NCBI RefSeq assembly: GCF_002994745.2
Contig: NC_037094.1
Span: 21,367,001-21,431,000, forward strand
Source of the DNA: Rosa chinensis
Lineage: Eukaryota; Streptophyta; Magnoliopsida; Rosales; Rosaceae
Direction: 5' to 3'
Length of the DNA: 64,000 nt
The translations under genes and the position numbers were made by a program. Position 1 is the first letter of the stretch; the number at the start of each line of letters is the position of its first letter. Below, one piece after another: positions 35,437 to 47,848 of the stretch. The notes beneath the pieces are model-generated. The model had not been told where the DNA came from and made no database searches. It saw only the letters and a list, made by a program, of their open reading frames with translations.

Positions 35437-36209
35437 ATGGCCGCCACCTCCCTCTCCATCTCCCCAAACCCTAGCTTCACCACTACCTCCTCTCACAAAC
35501 CCTCTCCCTCTCTCTCAACCCCAACCCACCTCAAATTCCCAACCAGCACCTCCTCTCCCATCCCCGCCAAATCCCTATCCACCCTTCACCTCTCCCAAAC
35601 CCCACCCCACGCGCCACCTTCTCCACACGCGCCTCCGCCGCAGCCTCCACCACTCCCTCTACCACCTTCCACGGCCTCTGCTACGTCGTCGGCGACAACA
35701 TCGACACCGACCAGATCATCCCCGCCGAGTACCTCACCCTCGTCCCCTCCAACCCCTCCGAGTACGAGAAGCTCGGCTCCTACGCCCTCTGCGGCCTCCC
35801 GGCGTCCTACTCCACGCGATTCGTCGACCCCAACGAGACCAAGTCCAAGTACTCCATCGTCATCGGCGGCGCCAACTTCGGCTGCGGCTCGTCCCGCGAG
35901 CACGCGCCGGTGGCTCTCGGCGCGGCCGGAGTCGCGGCGGTGGTGGCGGAGTCGTACGCGCGCATCTTTTTCAGGAACTCGGTGGCCACCGGCGAGGTGT
36001 ACCCGCTGGAATCGGAGACGAGGATTTGCGAGGAGTGCAGGACCGGTGATGTGGTGAGCATTGAGCTGAGCGAGAGCCGTCTGATCAATCACACGACTGG
36101 GAAAGAGTATGTGTTGAAGCCGATTGGGGATGCCGGTCCGGTTATCAGTGCTGGTGGCATATTTGCTTATGCTAGAGAGGCTGGGATGATCCCAACTTTG
36201 TCTGGTTAG
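35437..36209 (+). CDS. IPMI SSU: 3-isopropylmalate dehydratase small subunit, plastid, with apparent frameshift
   Basis: Single-exon gene, as in other plant IPMI small subunits. Known role: with the large subunit it isomerises 2- to 3-isopropylmalate in leucine biosynthesis, and related forms act in methionine chain elongation. From about 35669 one frame gives the whole mature protein: GLCYVVGDNIDTDQIIPAEY, then NFGCGSSREHAP (substrate-binding swivel motif), then AGMIPTLSG and TAG at 36207-36209. The start MAATSLSISPNPSF (35437) and a Ser/Pro-rich transit peptide lie in a different frame. The two frames meet near the C-runs at 35600-35608, where one missing C would account for the break (257 residues if restored). 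As written, initiation at 35437 yields a nonsense Pro/Ser-rich protein. Either an assembly error or a real inactivating change. Poly(A) signal AATAAA at about 36352. Confidence 0.9.
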
Positions 36210-38064
36210 ATTTTTTAACAATTTCGGTTAAGTTATGATTCTCCTCTGAATATTGATAGAATGCAATTCTCTTTGTGTTTAGGCTGCTTTTGCTTGCTCT
36301 ATCACGTTTATCGTTTGTATCCTGGTGACTGTTGTATTATGCTATTTAACAAATAAAAGGCAAATAGTTTTTGCAAGTTCTTTTGATCTGTTTCTTGCAA
36401 ACCTTGCTATCATGGTTGAAATGGTATTAGTTTCGGCTTGCGAGGTTTAAAGTTTTAGTGTTTGAACTCGTTATGGGATTGGAAATGGATGGTGAGAAAT
36501 GAGAAGATCACCCCTGACAATGTCTGCAAAAAGTTTATTTAGAGAGGACAAAACATTAAAGGAAAGCATTAGTTATGGAAGCTGAAAGCTGTCCCTAGAT
36601 TGTAGTTCTAGAAGTTTTGATGTTCATGGTTGTTGAAAGGCAGACTTGGACGGAATGGTCCTATAGTTGGATATAGATAGATGATAACAATGCCAATGCT
36701 CTTAGAAGTATCACTAGTGTGCCTTACTGCTATTGTCTTGTTGAAACTGTTATTCACTACTGGCTTATCAGATGCATTTTGGCATTGCATAGATAAAATA
36801 TATTACCTCCCTTCTTAGCAAGTATTCCCAAGTCTATCCTTCAAACTTCAACTCTATAGTAGTGTTGTGTCTAGCTAGAGATATGATGTGAAAAGAAAGT
36901 GAAGGCAAATGGGTTGAATAGGTTAACCCTTGAAAGAGAAATTGCGATTGACTATTAGCTGATCATCTTAATTGACTGTTATGGAACTTTGAACCTGTTT
37001 TCATTTATGACTGTATTTTGCTCGTTGCATCAAAGTAAATGATGTAGTTTATGGCATCACATTAGCCAGCGGTCAATTTGAGGTTCACTACTTTAATTTG
37101 GAGTCTGTCGCTGACTATCTAACATACAATATAACTGACTCAGTGACTATATCCAACACCCAGTTGATATGCAATGTCTTCTCTCCTTTTTCTTATCTAA
37201 TTAAGCTGAGGGCTCAGACTTCTCTTCTGCACATTGTATTTGCCAAGGAGTATATCATGTTATCATGGTAGCTGGATAAAAGTCTTTGGTTTGGCAATCG
37301 TGGGTTTCGTTACTTTTCTTCAACTCCATCCTCCCAGAAGATTATAATTCACCAGCTTAACTCCCAAAAGACGAATATTGTGGTGTTCTAACAGCGACAG
37401 GTGCATAATCTGATAAATAGTTGAAGCCGGCGGAACTATCTTCACATCCTCCTCTTGTATATAAATAATCCATGACTCTACTTCACAAACTAATCCCTTG
37501 AAAGATACAAGAAACTTAATTAGTAGTGGTACAAGTGTCGAGACTGTAAATCAAATGTTGGTGTGGGGGTGATATTAGTTTCTACAGTTAGCATTTTTCT
37601 TTTTGTTCTGTTTTCTTTTTCTTTTTTCTGAGGGTATCATTGAAATTTTGGGTGACAAAGTTTACATGGAGAGTGAACTCAGCATATAGTAGGGTGGCAA
37701 TAGCCACACTCTTTTTTTAATTCCATAAATTGGAACAACGGAACTAACAAACGGATCAAGTACCATGCACAATCTTTGCTTGTGCAGAGCAGAGAGGGCG
37801 GATGTTACCCAAAGAACTTTTAATTAAACAAGGAAGTTGCAGAAAAGCTTGACGTACAAGAAATCTCGTTATCTTCCAACAACACCTTTCACATTGCAGA
37901 TTTAAGTTGCTCTACTTAGGGTTGGATCCAGGATGTCAAGTTTGGGTTAGAATAATAAGCTAATTTTTTTTTCTTGCTAAAAGCACATTAATTTAAAATG
38001 ATTGAGGTTATTTTTAATAGCTATGTGATACACATTTTATCAACTAACATTAATTTTTTTGTGT
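36210..38064. other. Intergenic, no gene seen
   Basis: 3' UTR of the isomerase gene, then AT-rich spacer. A short stretch at 37692-37713 (TAGTAGGGTGGCAATAGCCACAC) recurs with changes at 58449-58470. I see no exon of a known family. Confidence 0.5.
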
Positions 38065-38177
38065 TTTTTTTTTTTTTTTTTTAGGGGAATAGATTATATT
38101 CCAGTAATCGAAAGATTATAATGACCGTACAAGGTCAATCTAGGGGATCCGAAAATCACCCATTACATTCACTGCTC

Positions 38178-39950
38178 TAGGCCTCACCATTTGGCCCTTC
38201 GGCCCTAAACCTACCCTAAGCCCGCCCGGCCCGTAGGGCCAAAGCCCGACCCGGCCCTTGCATTAGGGCGGGCCGGCCCTTTAAAATAGGGTAGGGTATG
38301 GGTTGTGCAATTGAAGCCCGGCCCGATTGAGCCCGTAAGGGCCAAGCCCGGCCCGGCCCTACCCTAAAATTTATATTTTATTTAAATTTATTTTCTATAT
38401 TACATATTTACATAAAAAGAAATAAGAAATATGTTATTTTAGAGAATGGGTATTAGATTGAACCCAATTAATTTATGAGGCCTGTTTTGCCTAGACTGAA
38501 CCCAAAGCCCAAAGTGTTGTCAACTAGGTCATTGACTAGAGTCACTCGACCTAAAGACCCTAAACACTTCCAATTCGCATCAACCACCCTATACTGACAT
38601 ATCTTATCGACTCATCCATTTGAGAGAGAGAGAGAGAAGCAGTCTGATCCGCGTCGCCGACTCCTAGACCCCGTCGCTGCCCTTCACCGATCTGGCAATC
38701 CATCCTCCTTCTCCAATCTGTAAAGCCCTCCTCCTCCGCCTGCAGTCCAGTCCGTCGCAGACCCCGAGACCCATCTTCCTTCCTTGACCTCCTTTGCCGA
38801 TCCCGAGACCCATCCTCCTTCTCCGATCCGTAAACCCCTCCTCCTCCGCCTGCAGTTCAACCCGCCGCAGACCTCGACCCATCCTCCGCCTGCAGTTCAA
38901 CCCTTCGCTGCCCGTCGCAGACCTCGAGATCCATCCTCCTCCGCCTTGCAGTCCAACCAGTAGCAGCCCTCCGCTGACTCCGAGGCCTGGCACCGCCCTC
39001 TGCTGATCCTGAGACCCAGTCGTCGCCCTTCCCCGACGCCTTTACCAATATAAAACGCAAGCATTCGACTATTTGAGAATAAAGATTGAAGCTTTTGCTT
39101 CTGGATAGCATGATGATGGAGATTGCAGAATAAAGACTGAAGCTTTCGAGTTTCACAACTGTGGGTAGTGAAATAACCCGATTGTTTGTCTAGGTACGCC
39201 AATTAGCTACTCAATTTAACATTTCCTTTGGTTTTGCAGAGAATTTTTCTAGTTACGGTTCAAATTTGATGACCTACTTGTTGGTGTTTTCTGATTTTCT
39301 GTTTGGGTTGAGAGATAGAGAGAGGGAAGAAGACTCCCACTTGTTGGTGTATTGTTTTGAACTGCACATTACGGTTCTTATAACTAAGTATTGTTTTGAA
39401 CGAGTCAATCCCAAATATGTGCATAAGTAATCTGCTATTGTTGGTTTATAGATGGTTTAATGTATTGTATTTTAACATATTTTTGTTTTGTGTTTTAACA
39501 GATTCATGGGAAGAGAGGATTATTGGATCTTGACTACGGAAGTCTTCAAGAATGACACCTTTCCTACTATTTTTTTTCTTGAACTGATGTAGGCTACATC
39601 ATTTAGTAACTTTAGTTTATGTAAATATTGTAATTGATGATATGGAGATTTCAGAATTCAGACTATAAGTCTATGATATTGAAGACATTCAGTGATTTCA
39701 GTTATTCAAATTAAGAGGTTAGATCTTTGAGAGTTTGAGTTAAAAAGTGTTAAACTGTTAAACAGAGAAAGGCCCGGCCCGGCCCTTTCAACCCTTGTGA
39801 AATGGGCCTTAAGGGCGGGTAAGGGTTTACATATTGAAGCCCTGGCCCGGCCCTAAGTTTTGTTGACTTGGTCAAAGTCCGCCCCGGCCCGACCCTAAGC
39901 CCTAAAATTTAGGGTAGGGCTGGCCCAAGCCCGGCCCATGATGACCCCTA
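38178..39950. mobile_element. hAT-type element rich in GGCCC words, 8-bp TSD
   Basis: The left end TAGGCCTCACCATTTGGCCC and the right end read backwards (TAGGGGTCATCATGGGCC) are inverted repeats. Perfect 8-bp duplications CACTGCTC lie at 38170-38177 and 39951-39958. About 200 bp at each side are dense in GCCCGGCCC words in both orientations. The interior has a GC-rich imperfect tandem repeat (separate entry) and AT-rich sequence. No transposase seen. Same family as 49632-51942. Confidence 0.85.
38690..39010. repeat. GC-rich imperfect minisatellite inside a hAT element
   Basis: CATCCTCCTTCTCCGATC and CCTCCTCCGCCTGCAGT recur several times with changes at spacings of about 50-110 bp. Open frames here are low-complexity products of the repeat and are not called as genes. 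Confidence 0.6.
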
Positions 39951-40421
39951 CACTGCTCAAGTAGTGCACTGACTGCACATATAAAATGACTACTAGCCTT
40001 GAGTCCCTAGACTACTACATCGTAATCAAAGGGAAGCAACAAAATTCAACTAATAAACCAATATATCCGCCTAAAACTTTTTTGGTGTACATCAATACTG
40101 GCCATTGGATTGAACACACTGTTAGCACAAAAATATCACGACATAAACAAGGCCAAAGCCCAATACAACCTCCAAAAATGAGGACCTTTATTGACTAAAC
40201 AAATTAAACTAAATAACACAAACTATAAATAAATGAATTTTGAGAAATGGAGGTCATTTACTATACTCAATCCTATCATGAAAAAGAATTGATAAAACTA
40301 GAAATACTTTTATGTATAATTAGTAAAAAAGAGAAGAAAATGAGAATTAGTTAAAGAAGAAAGAAATAAAAGGAAAAGAAGAAAGAATTGAAGAAGAAAG
40401 AAAAAAAAAACTGACTCCATT

Positions 40422-40472
40422 GGGATCAAACCAACGACCTAATCTGTGGACAAGTAATGCTTTAATCAACTA
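40422..40472 (-). repeat. tRNA-like (SINE-type) fragment
   Basis: On the minus strand, TAGTTGATTAAAGC (40459-40472) resembles a tRNA D-arm/A box and GGTTTGATCCC (40422-40432) a T-arm/B box, at roughly tRNA spacing. Downstream on that strand is a T/C-rich tract. No complete acceptor stem, so this is probably a decayed tRNA-related SINE. Confidence 0.35.
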
Positions 40473-40801
40473 GTCTATAGAGTATAGATTACTTATGTAA
40501 GCATAAAACATTTCATGGTATATAGCTGTTATAGAAAAGTGACTAATTTTAGTTTACCCCCTTGAGGTTTGGGTCGAACATCATGTTAGTCCCTGTGATT
40601 TCAATTTAATTAATAATACCCTTAAACTTTCTAATTTCATCAGCCGTGTCTAATTTTACTTGCTCCATCCAAATTGAACGTTAACTCCGACTATAGAGAC
40701 CACTTTAAGGGCTAAAATAGTTATTTCCTATTTCGGCCAACCAATTCTCTATTTTGATATTGAACCCTCTGTTACTAAAAAAAAAAAAAAAATCTTCTTT
40801 G

Positions 40802-41023
40802 TGTTCAAGTAAATCCAGAATATGTGTCTGGCCCAAACTCTAGGTTACTTGCTCTAGTTGTAATAGGGTTTATGTTAGAGATATTAGTAGATATTCAATC
40901 ATTGTACGATTATGTTTCCATGTACAACTTTATCTCTATGCTTGTAATCCTCTATATAAAGAGGCCCCTATTATTAATGAAAGCACGACTCAATTTTCTT
41001 GCAATTTCAGTTTTCCTTAAACA
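40802..41023 (+). repeat. 5' LTR of the older Copia element
   Basis: 222 bp, TGTTCAAGTAAATCC to CCTTAAACA, with CTATATAAAGAGG as probable TATA box at about 40951-40963. Confidence 0.9.
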
Positions 41024-41335
41024 CGTTATCAGCACGAAGCTCTAACCCTGAAACCCTAATTTCGTAGCCCTCAAATCCGAGCAACCATCGCCGCACACCT
41101 TGAAGCCCCCAATCCCAGGAGCCCATAACCGGCAGCGGAGTCACCATAACCGGTGGGAAAAGTACAAAACCACCCCTCCCAGAAGAGAAAACTGATTCCT
41201 ACCTGGTTCGCTACCTTCATACCTCCTACTACAGTCAAATTTGATCACCATTAGTGCCCTGACTCTCGGATCCAGGAACTGGAATCATATCTCCCAGAAC
41301 CGGCTATAAAGTTACCGGATCGGGGCAGCAGCTCT

Positions 41336-41600
41336 GCCAGCGAAAGAAAGAAAGAAAAAAAACCAGTAGAAGGAAAGAAAAAAAAAAAGAGAAGGAAGGA
41401 GGCAGCCCACGAAGAAGCGGCCCACATCTTCAGTCAAAGAAGCCCATGTGCTGACAGAAGAAAAGAAAGAAAGGCATGCGGCCCACGTGCCAGTAGAAGA
41501 AGAAGAAGAAAAAGAAAAGAAAAGAGAGGAAGCGGGCACAGAAGAAGAAAAGAAAGAGAAGAAAAAGAAAAAAGTCAAAGAAAAAAAGGTAATTTTTGAT
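41336..41600. repeat. Purine-rich tract in the Copia leader
   Basis: About 260 bp almost wholly A and G on the plus strand (AAGAAAGAAAG-type words). The long Phe/Ser frame on the other strand is a product of this composition and not a gene. Confidence 0.7.
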
Positions 41601-41812
41601 TAAATGTTTCTGCTTTCCGTACTTTCAAATTCTTTTTTTTTTTTTTTTTTCGGGGACTTGCAACCTCCCTTCCTCTATCCCTCTTTCTTCTTCATAAGGG
41701 GACCAAAAGCCGAACTATGGGGGTTCGTGCTCACTCCAAGCTTGGAGCTTGTAGAGTCCTCCAAACTTAGAGTTTGTTGAGAAGTTATGATCGACCACAA
41801 ACACATCATTGT

Positions 41813-42361
41813 TAGGGATGACAAAAATCCCCAGCGGGGCGAAGCTCCATTAGATACCCGCTCCTAATGGGGGGAGAATTCGGAGACAAATGGGGAATGG
41901 AGATGGGGATCCCCAATCCCTGCTATCTAAGATTGGGGATGGGGCGGGGATGGTATTGTGATCCCCATCTCCAAACCCGCCCTAATAATATATACATATA
42001 TTTAACTTATATATTTTTTAATTTATTTTTTATAATATAAATCATAAAAATATACATTTACTACTTTACTTTAATGGTGTTTTGACTTTGCACTCACTAA
42101 ATTATGATTTATGAATTTAATCATGTTTTAAATTTATTTGTTGTAGATTTTGATATTTAAAAAGGCAATATGAGAAAAAAATTGTTTAATTTATTAAATT
42201 CTTATTGGGGATTTGGGGCTGATTTGGAGGCTTAGTCCCCAGTGGGGATGGGGACGGGGAATCCCCAATATATTTTTATTGAGGATGGAGGTAGAGAATG
42301 ACCCCGGGGATGGGGATGGTATTGTGATCCCTATCCCCAACTCGCCCCATTGCCATCATTA
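41813..42361. mobile_element. Non-autonomous hAT-type element nested in the Copia leader
   Basis: The ends TAGGGATGAC and, read backwards, TAATGATGGC are inverted repeats. Perfect 8-bp duplications ATCATTGT lie at 41805-41812 and 42362-42369. Subterminal GGGGATGGGG and ATCCCC words repeat in both orientations. 549 bp, AT-rich centre, no coding. Confidence 0.85.
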
Positions 42362-42492
42362 ATCATTGTTTCGATATAATCCAATACCTCTTGGAATAAA
42401 ATTTTTTGGAAGAGACTACGCTCAGAAATTTTATTGCTTTCATGGTAGCCTTTTTCGCTCTGAAACTAACTCTTTTTCTTGTTCTCTTTCAG

Positions 42493-43440
42493 ATGAGTAA
42501 CCTAAACAAACTGGACTTCGTCAATTAGGAAACACTGGCTCTGAATATCACAAGTGGGTTTGTGATGTCCGCCAGCATCTCAAGGCCGATGGAATCCTGG
42601 ATACAATTCTCGGGCCAGCCAGGACGTGCTAACTGTTGAGCAAGCTCAAGCTTTGGATGCAAATAGAGCAACCTTGGATTCTCGAGCCCAGCTAGGACGT
42701 GCTAACTGTTGAGCAAGTTCAAGCTTTGGAAGCAAATAGAGTAGTCTTGGAGGCAAATAAGGAGAAAGCCATCATTCTAATGACTCGTCATATGGATGAT
42801 TCGCTCCAGTACGAGTATATAAATGAAGAAAACCCCCAAAGGCTGTGGGTCTTACTCAAAGAAAGATTTGGCAACGTTTGAGACTCCCTGCTTCCTGATC
42901 TAAAAGTGAGATGGCACAGCCTCCGCTTCTGTGATTTCAAGTCAGTTCTTGTCTACAACTCGGAAGCACTTCACATTAAATCCTTAATGAAATTCTGTGG
43001 AAAAGATATCACAGATACGATGTTGATTGAGAAGACTCTTTCTACCTTCCCCGTTTCTGCTTTGATGGTTGCTAAGAACTATCGAATCAATTTTATTGCA
43101 GGACTGATCACAAGGTTTCATGAGCTCATTGGAGCTATGAATGTCGCTGAAAAGCATGACAACATCTTTGTGAAGAACTATAATTCGAGACCCGTGGGAA
43201 CAGAGCATATTCCAGGGTCCAATTATAGTCTCACCCCTAAGGGAGGGCGCCAAGAGCGAAACTCTAAATTTATGGACAATTTTGGACATTTTGGTTCATA
43301 TTCTCGCTCTAATGAGGAAGGTAACCGTCAAAACAGGCGGACACAGAACCGAAGAGGTCAATGTGGAGAGAGAGAGAGAGAGAGGCAATGCCTCTGGCCA
43401 TGTTGGTGGCACCACCAACATTAAGAGTCATCCAAATGAC
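42493..43440 (+). pseudogene. Copia gag remnant with internal duplication
   Basis: Begins MSNLNKLDFV then a stop, and continues in other frames with TGSEYHKWVCDVRQHL, DDSLQYEYINEENP and LMKFCGKDITDTMLIEKTLS, all matching plant Copia Gag (UBN2-type). About 73 bp are directly duplicated (GGACGTGCTAACTGTTGAGC at 42622 and 42695). Broken by several stops. The end runs into a GA microsatellite (43365-43384). Confidence 0.75.
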
Positions 43441-44329
43441 GCTTTTAAAGCGCCTTAATCAATGGAGTCTGAGCACAGAGATGTATGTTCCTGATATAGA
43501 GTATCCGGTCATTGGCCTGGGCACACATTTGTAGAGCTCATGAAGATATTGTCACCGCCTACAAAACATATTGTGAAGCAAGAGAAGCTCACTATGTGGA
43601 ACAAGAAGATCAAGAAGGTGATCTAGAATGAAGGATTGAAGACTTCAGATCTGGCTGAGATCAATAAATCACCAATTCTGTTTAAGTTTTTATTTTTTCA
43701 AGAGATGTAATAGGCAATTGCCATTTACTTTGTAGTAAATGTCATTGGTTTGGTTTTTCTTCACATAGGCTCATCCAAAATGAGTGTGATGTCTAGGAAG
43801 GTTTTGAGATAAGTGGTACTTAAGCGAGTTTTGCTCCACCGACATCTCTCTACTCACCTGGTCATATTTATTTTGGAGTTAACGAAAGAAGTTACACGAC
43901 TACCATTGGTTTGCATTAGCTAGTACTTGGATTAGATTCTATTAATGGTTAAGAAACAATGATGTACTCCGTTGGCTTATGAATAAAATTTCGAGTTCTT
44001 ATGACTCCATTTTGATTTTGAGCATAGTACTTTGTGACTACGATGGCTGGGCTATCAGAATTAGTTCAAGGATATGGAATGACCCAAATTCCACTTGCCC
44101 AATGGCACCTTCATTACCGTCACATAAACTCTCTCGCTCCTAGGGAGAATCGAACCCTATTGAGCTATTCGAGCCAACGGATTCCATGCGAAAACGTATG
44201 TAGAGAACAAAAATGACTTTGCAATACCTCTAATGATTACGAATAAATGCGCATCTTAGAGAAGTTTATGTGTCTCTCTGGTGGATTCTGTGTCACTATT
44301 CGAGCATTAAATCCAATAAAGTCATGAGA

Positions 44330-47300
44330 TAAGATCTCTTAGATTTAGACACATATTGGCTTTGTCACGACAGGATAGATCATCCTGGTCATGATATGAT
44401 GATCCGTTTACTAAAGAATTCACATGGACATCCATTCTTTTGAGCGAAACGAAGCAAGAATCAAAAGTTGATTCTTGGACTAAGTGTGACTGCCGCCGCC
44501 ACTGCCTCTCGCATCGCCGCCATCCACCGCAGGCCTAGGGCCGTCGTAGTCCCTTCTAATGATGCCATGGTTGGCGTCTCCCATGGCCATGATGGCATGG
44601 ATGGTGTCCATCATGGTGATGGTGCCTTAGGTGATGCTACAATCACCAACTTCACTTCAAATAGCGTTTCAGACACTCATGACTCAACCAAAATCCTCAT
44701 TGGTTGCTTCTAAAGCCTCTCGCTCGTTTTACAAAGCCCTTTTCTTTAGGGATATTAGGATTGAGACCGTCCTATGCAAAGGATATGAAAATATTCATTC
44801 TGTTCTTACATAGAATCCATGGGGATCCTGTGGACTGATTCAACCAACTTGCGGACGTTTAAATATTTCATGGTGTTGGTTGACACGCAAACACGCTAGT
44901 CACGTGGCGTGCTGTTGTCCACCTATAAATGCTGCTTATACTACACTCCTAGCACATATCATATGACAATAGCCTCACTTCCCGGATCATATTCAATCAA
45001 TTGGACTTGACAATGCTAGAGAGTTTATATCAAAAATTTTCGATGGTTATTGCAATGGGACTGATGTTAGACATTATATTCTCATGTACACACCCAAATG
45101 GTCTCGCGGAACCGACTACGATGGTAGTCCGGACATTGGTAATGCCCACCAATCTCCTTATATCCTCTTGGGGTGATGCAATATTGCATGCAGGTATGTC
45201 GTTCGTCTACGACCCACTGCCACTCAAACAATCTCTACATTACAGCTAGTGACTGGGTACAAGTATCTCGTACTTATGCATATTTGATTGTGCCATTTAT
45301 GTACCAATTGCGCCGCCATAACACACTATGATGGGTCCTTACAGACGAATGGGCAACTAAATTGGATTTGAGACTCCAACAAATCGTTAGCTACTTAATG
45401 CCTTTGCAAGGCGATCTCCTTACCCCTAGATTTGTGGATTGTCACTTTGATGAGACAGTCTTCTAGTCATTAAGGGGAGATAAGAACACGGATGATGTTC
45501 AACATGAACGACAAGAATTGTCGTGATCTGTCCCCACTATGTCTCATCTCGATCCCCACTAAAGTGACGAGATCACACATATCTGCTGCAAACATGTCTG
45601 CAAGGATAGATGTCCATATGAGAGGACGTAGCTCCACCCTACATGGAGGTAGGCATGGCACCAACGCCATAGAGAGTGGCACTCAGGCATTACAGGCCAT
45701 AGCTCCAGCTAGGTTGCGTGGGAGGCCCGTGGGTTCGAAGTATACTTTGGCACAACCCAATCCTTAGATCATCAACACTCAAAATCGGTCTCATAAGAAT
45801 CTTCTGGATTATGGTTATAGTTGGGGGACGCCTCAACGTCAGAACCTATTCATGAGAATATAGAGCTCTATAAAAATTACACTAGTGTACATGAGACGTG
45901 GGTTAGAAACTTCATCATAATTGATGATGTAGTCGCGCATTTCGTTGCGCATGAGTTTGTTGAGTCCGATGATTTCAAACCACGCTCCGTTGATGAATGA
46001 ATGTCAACGTGGAGAAATTCGGCCTTTCGGCCTAAATAGAAAGATGCGATATAGGTTAAGTTGGATTATCTAACGAAAATGAAGGTTTTTAGAGCCTGAG
46101 ATGCCAACACCTCCTAATATAAAACTTGTTGACTAATGGGTCTTCGTTAGAAAGCGTGATAAGAAAAAGATCTGGTAATCTGGCCTTATGGCGCAAGGCT
46201 TCTCACAAAACGCCCTAGAATTGACTACGATGAGACATATTCTCTCGTAATGGATGTCATTGCATTCCACTACCTTGTTAGTTTGGTAGTTTCTGAATAA
46301 CTAAACATGAGGCTTACGAATGTTGTCACTACGTATCTTTATGGGGATCTAGATATGGAATATATATGAAGGTTCATAGTGAACTTCCTTGACCCAAGTC
46401 AAGTGGCTCTGGACCACGGAACACCTTTGCAATGAAGTTGAAAAGCTCACTAAAGTGACTACTTGATTAGGAAGGGATAAGTAAATGCCCGCGTGTTTCC
46501 ATAATAAGTTTCAGATTCTATCGCGGTTCATGTTGGACATGATCTTCATTGGAAGCCCTTAAAGAGTTAAGGGAAACCGCTGAACACTTGAAATCCGAGT
46601 TTGAGATGAAGGATCTTGGGAGAACACGATTATGTCTCGGTTTGGAACTTGAGGATCGTGTGGATAGATGCTTAGGCATTTTGACAAGGTCAACCCTTCG
46701 AGCACCCCATGATCGTCTGTAGTCTTAATCTTGAAAAGGATCCTCTTCGTCCGAAGGATGATGACGAAGCTGTGCTAGAGGCAAAAGTGTCTTACTTAAG
46801 TACAATAGGCGCATTATTATACTTAGCTCAATACACAAGACCAGACATCTCATTTGCAGTGAACTTGTTAGCTAGGTATAGCTCTGCGCCAACACGACGT
46901 CATTGGATTGGTGTAAAAGATATCTTTCGATACCTAAGTGGTATAATTGATATGTGTTTGTTCTATCCCTACAGAGAGACGATGGATTCGGACCCATCAT
47001 ATGTCAAGAACGCCACCAACAGTGGTCTGCGTTCCCTTTCCCCATCCTAAAATGACATTAGTGTCGCTTTTGACCACTCGACCATTCTCCCCTTCCCGGG
47101 TCGAGGCCCCCCCTCAATGGGTTCTAAGAAGGCCCTGAATCAATCAAAATATTGATTGACAAGATCCGTTTCGGAAACGTAGAATGTCAGAGAAATTCAA
47201 ATTAAAAGGTTTTTGCTGATGCTTGGTACCTCTCTGACCCACACAAAGGTCATTCCCAAAACTGGTTATGTGTTCACCATAGGTAAGACCGTGATATCTT

Positions 47301-47600
47301 GGAGGTCTACAGAACAGACCATAGTCGCTATATCTTTGAACCATGCAGAGATTATTGCTCTTCACGAAGTGGTTAGTGAATGTATATGGATTAGATCCAT
47401 AATTACGCATATTCAAACAATTGTGTTTGAAGTCTACCACAGATGAGCCTACGAGCATTTAGGATAACGCTGCTTGTTTTGAACAAATGAAGCAAGACTA
47501 CATAAAAACGACAACACCAAGCATAATCAGCAACAACAGACTTTCCTCAAGATCAAAGTGAACTAGGTTCGATATGAGGACAGTGTGACAGACTTGCTCA
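44330..47600 (+). pseudogene. Copia pol remnants: integrase, reverse transcriptase, RNase H
   Basis: Broken frames follow Copia order. A GAG-pre-integrase region spans 44380-44800 and an integrase core about 44880-45250 (IHNG-like PNGLAEP with preceding LDNAREF). CHFDETVF is at about 45440-45465. Reverse-transcriptase pieces lie at 46180-46700 (GIDYDETYSPV), and [20 protein letters not shown] at 46817-46876 leads into RNase H to about 47600. Numerous stops. No enzyme is intact. Confidence 0.8.
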
Positions 47601-47848
47601 CTAAGTTATTGCCTAAATTCCACTTTCAAGAAACATGTTGGTAGTATCGTTTGCAGAAGTTATCCGAACTCCCATGATCGTAGTCATCAGGGAGATGTCT
47701 ACATATTGATCTCGAAACGTGAAGGGTGTGTTATGGTATTTTCCCCCTTCGACCGAAGTTATTTTTGTCACACTAGATTTTTGTTATTCGGCAAGGTTTT
47801 TAATGAGACAACGAGAGAAGCACCATGTTTGGGCGACATAAGGGGAAG

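Larger units (their letters stand above)
38065..40200 (-). repeat. Retroposon-like block with T-run, split by a hAT-type element
   Basis: A T-run (about 38066-38082) is followed by GAATAGATTATATTCCAGTAATCG, which resembles sequence next to the T-runs at 52361 and in the intron at 62730. It could be the minus-strand 3' end of a LINE or SINE family. It is interrupted at 38178-39950 and resumes at 39959. Weakly supported. Confidence 0.3.

Noticed and set aside
35174..36049. 291-codon open frame, Pro/Arg-rich, overlapping the isomerase gene
   Set aside because: It is in the wrong frame relative to the conserved IPMI small-subunit sequence; its length comes from the GC- and CCN-rich coding DNA.
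35586..36221. 211-codon minus-strand open frame over the isomerase gene
   Set aside because: Antisense product of GC-rich third positions; no start context or domain, and the plus frame has full family motifs.
37692..37713. Word shared with 58449-58470 as possible transposon ends
   Set aside because: Only about 22 bp with mismatches and no inverted partner or TSD found.
38664..39202. Several Arg/Gly-rich frames
   Set aside because: Frames of the GC-rich minisatellite in the hAT-type element; no domain.
41312..41578. Phe/Ser-rich minus-strand frame
   Set aside because: Translation of the purine-rich tract of the Copia leader.
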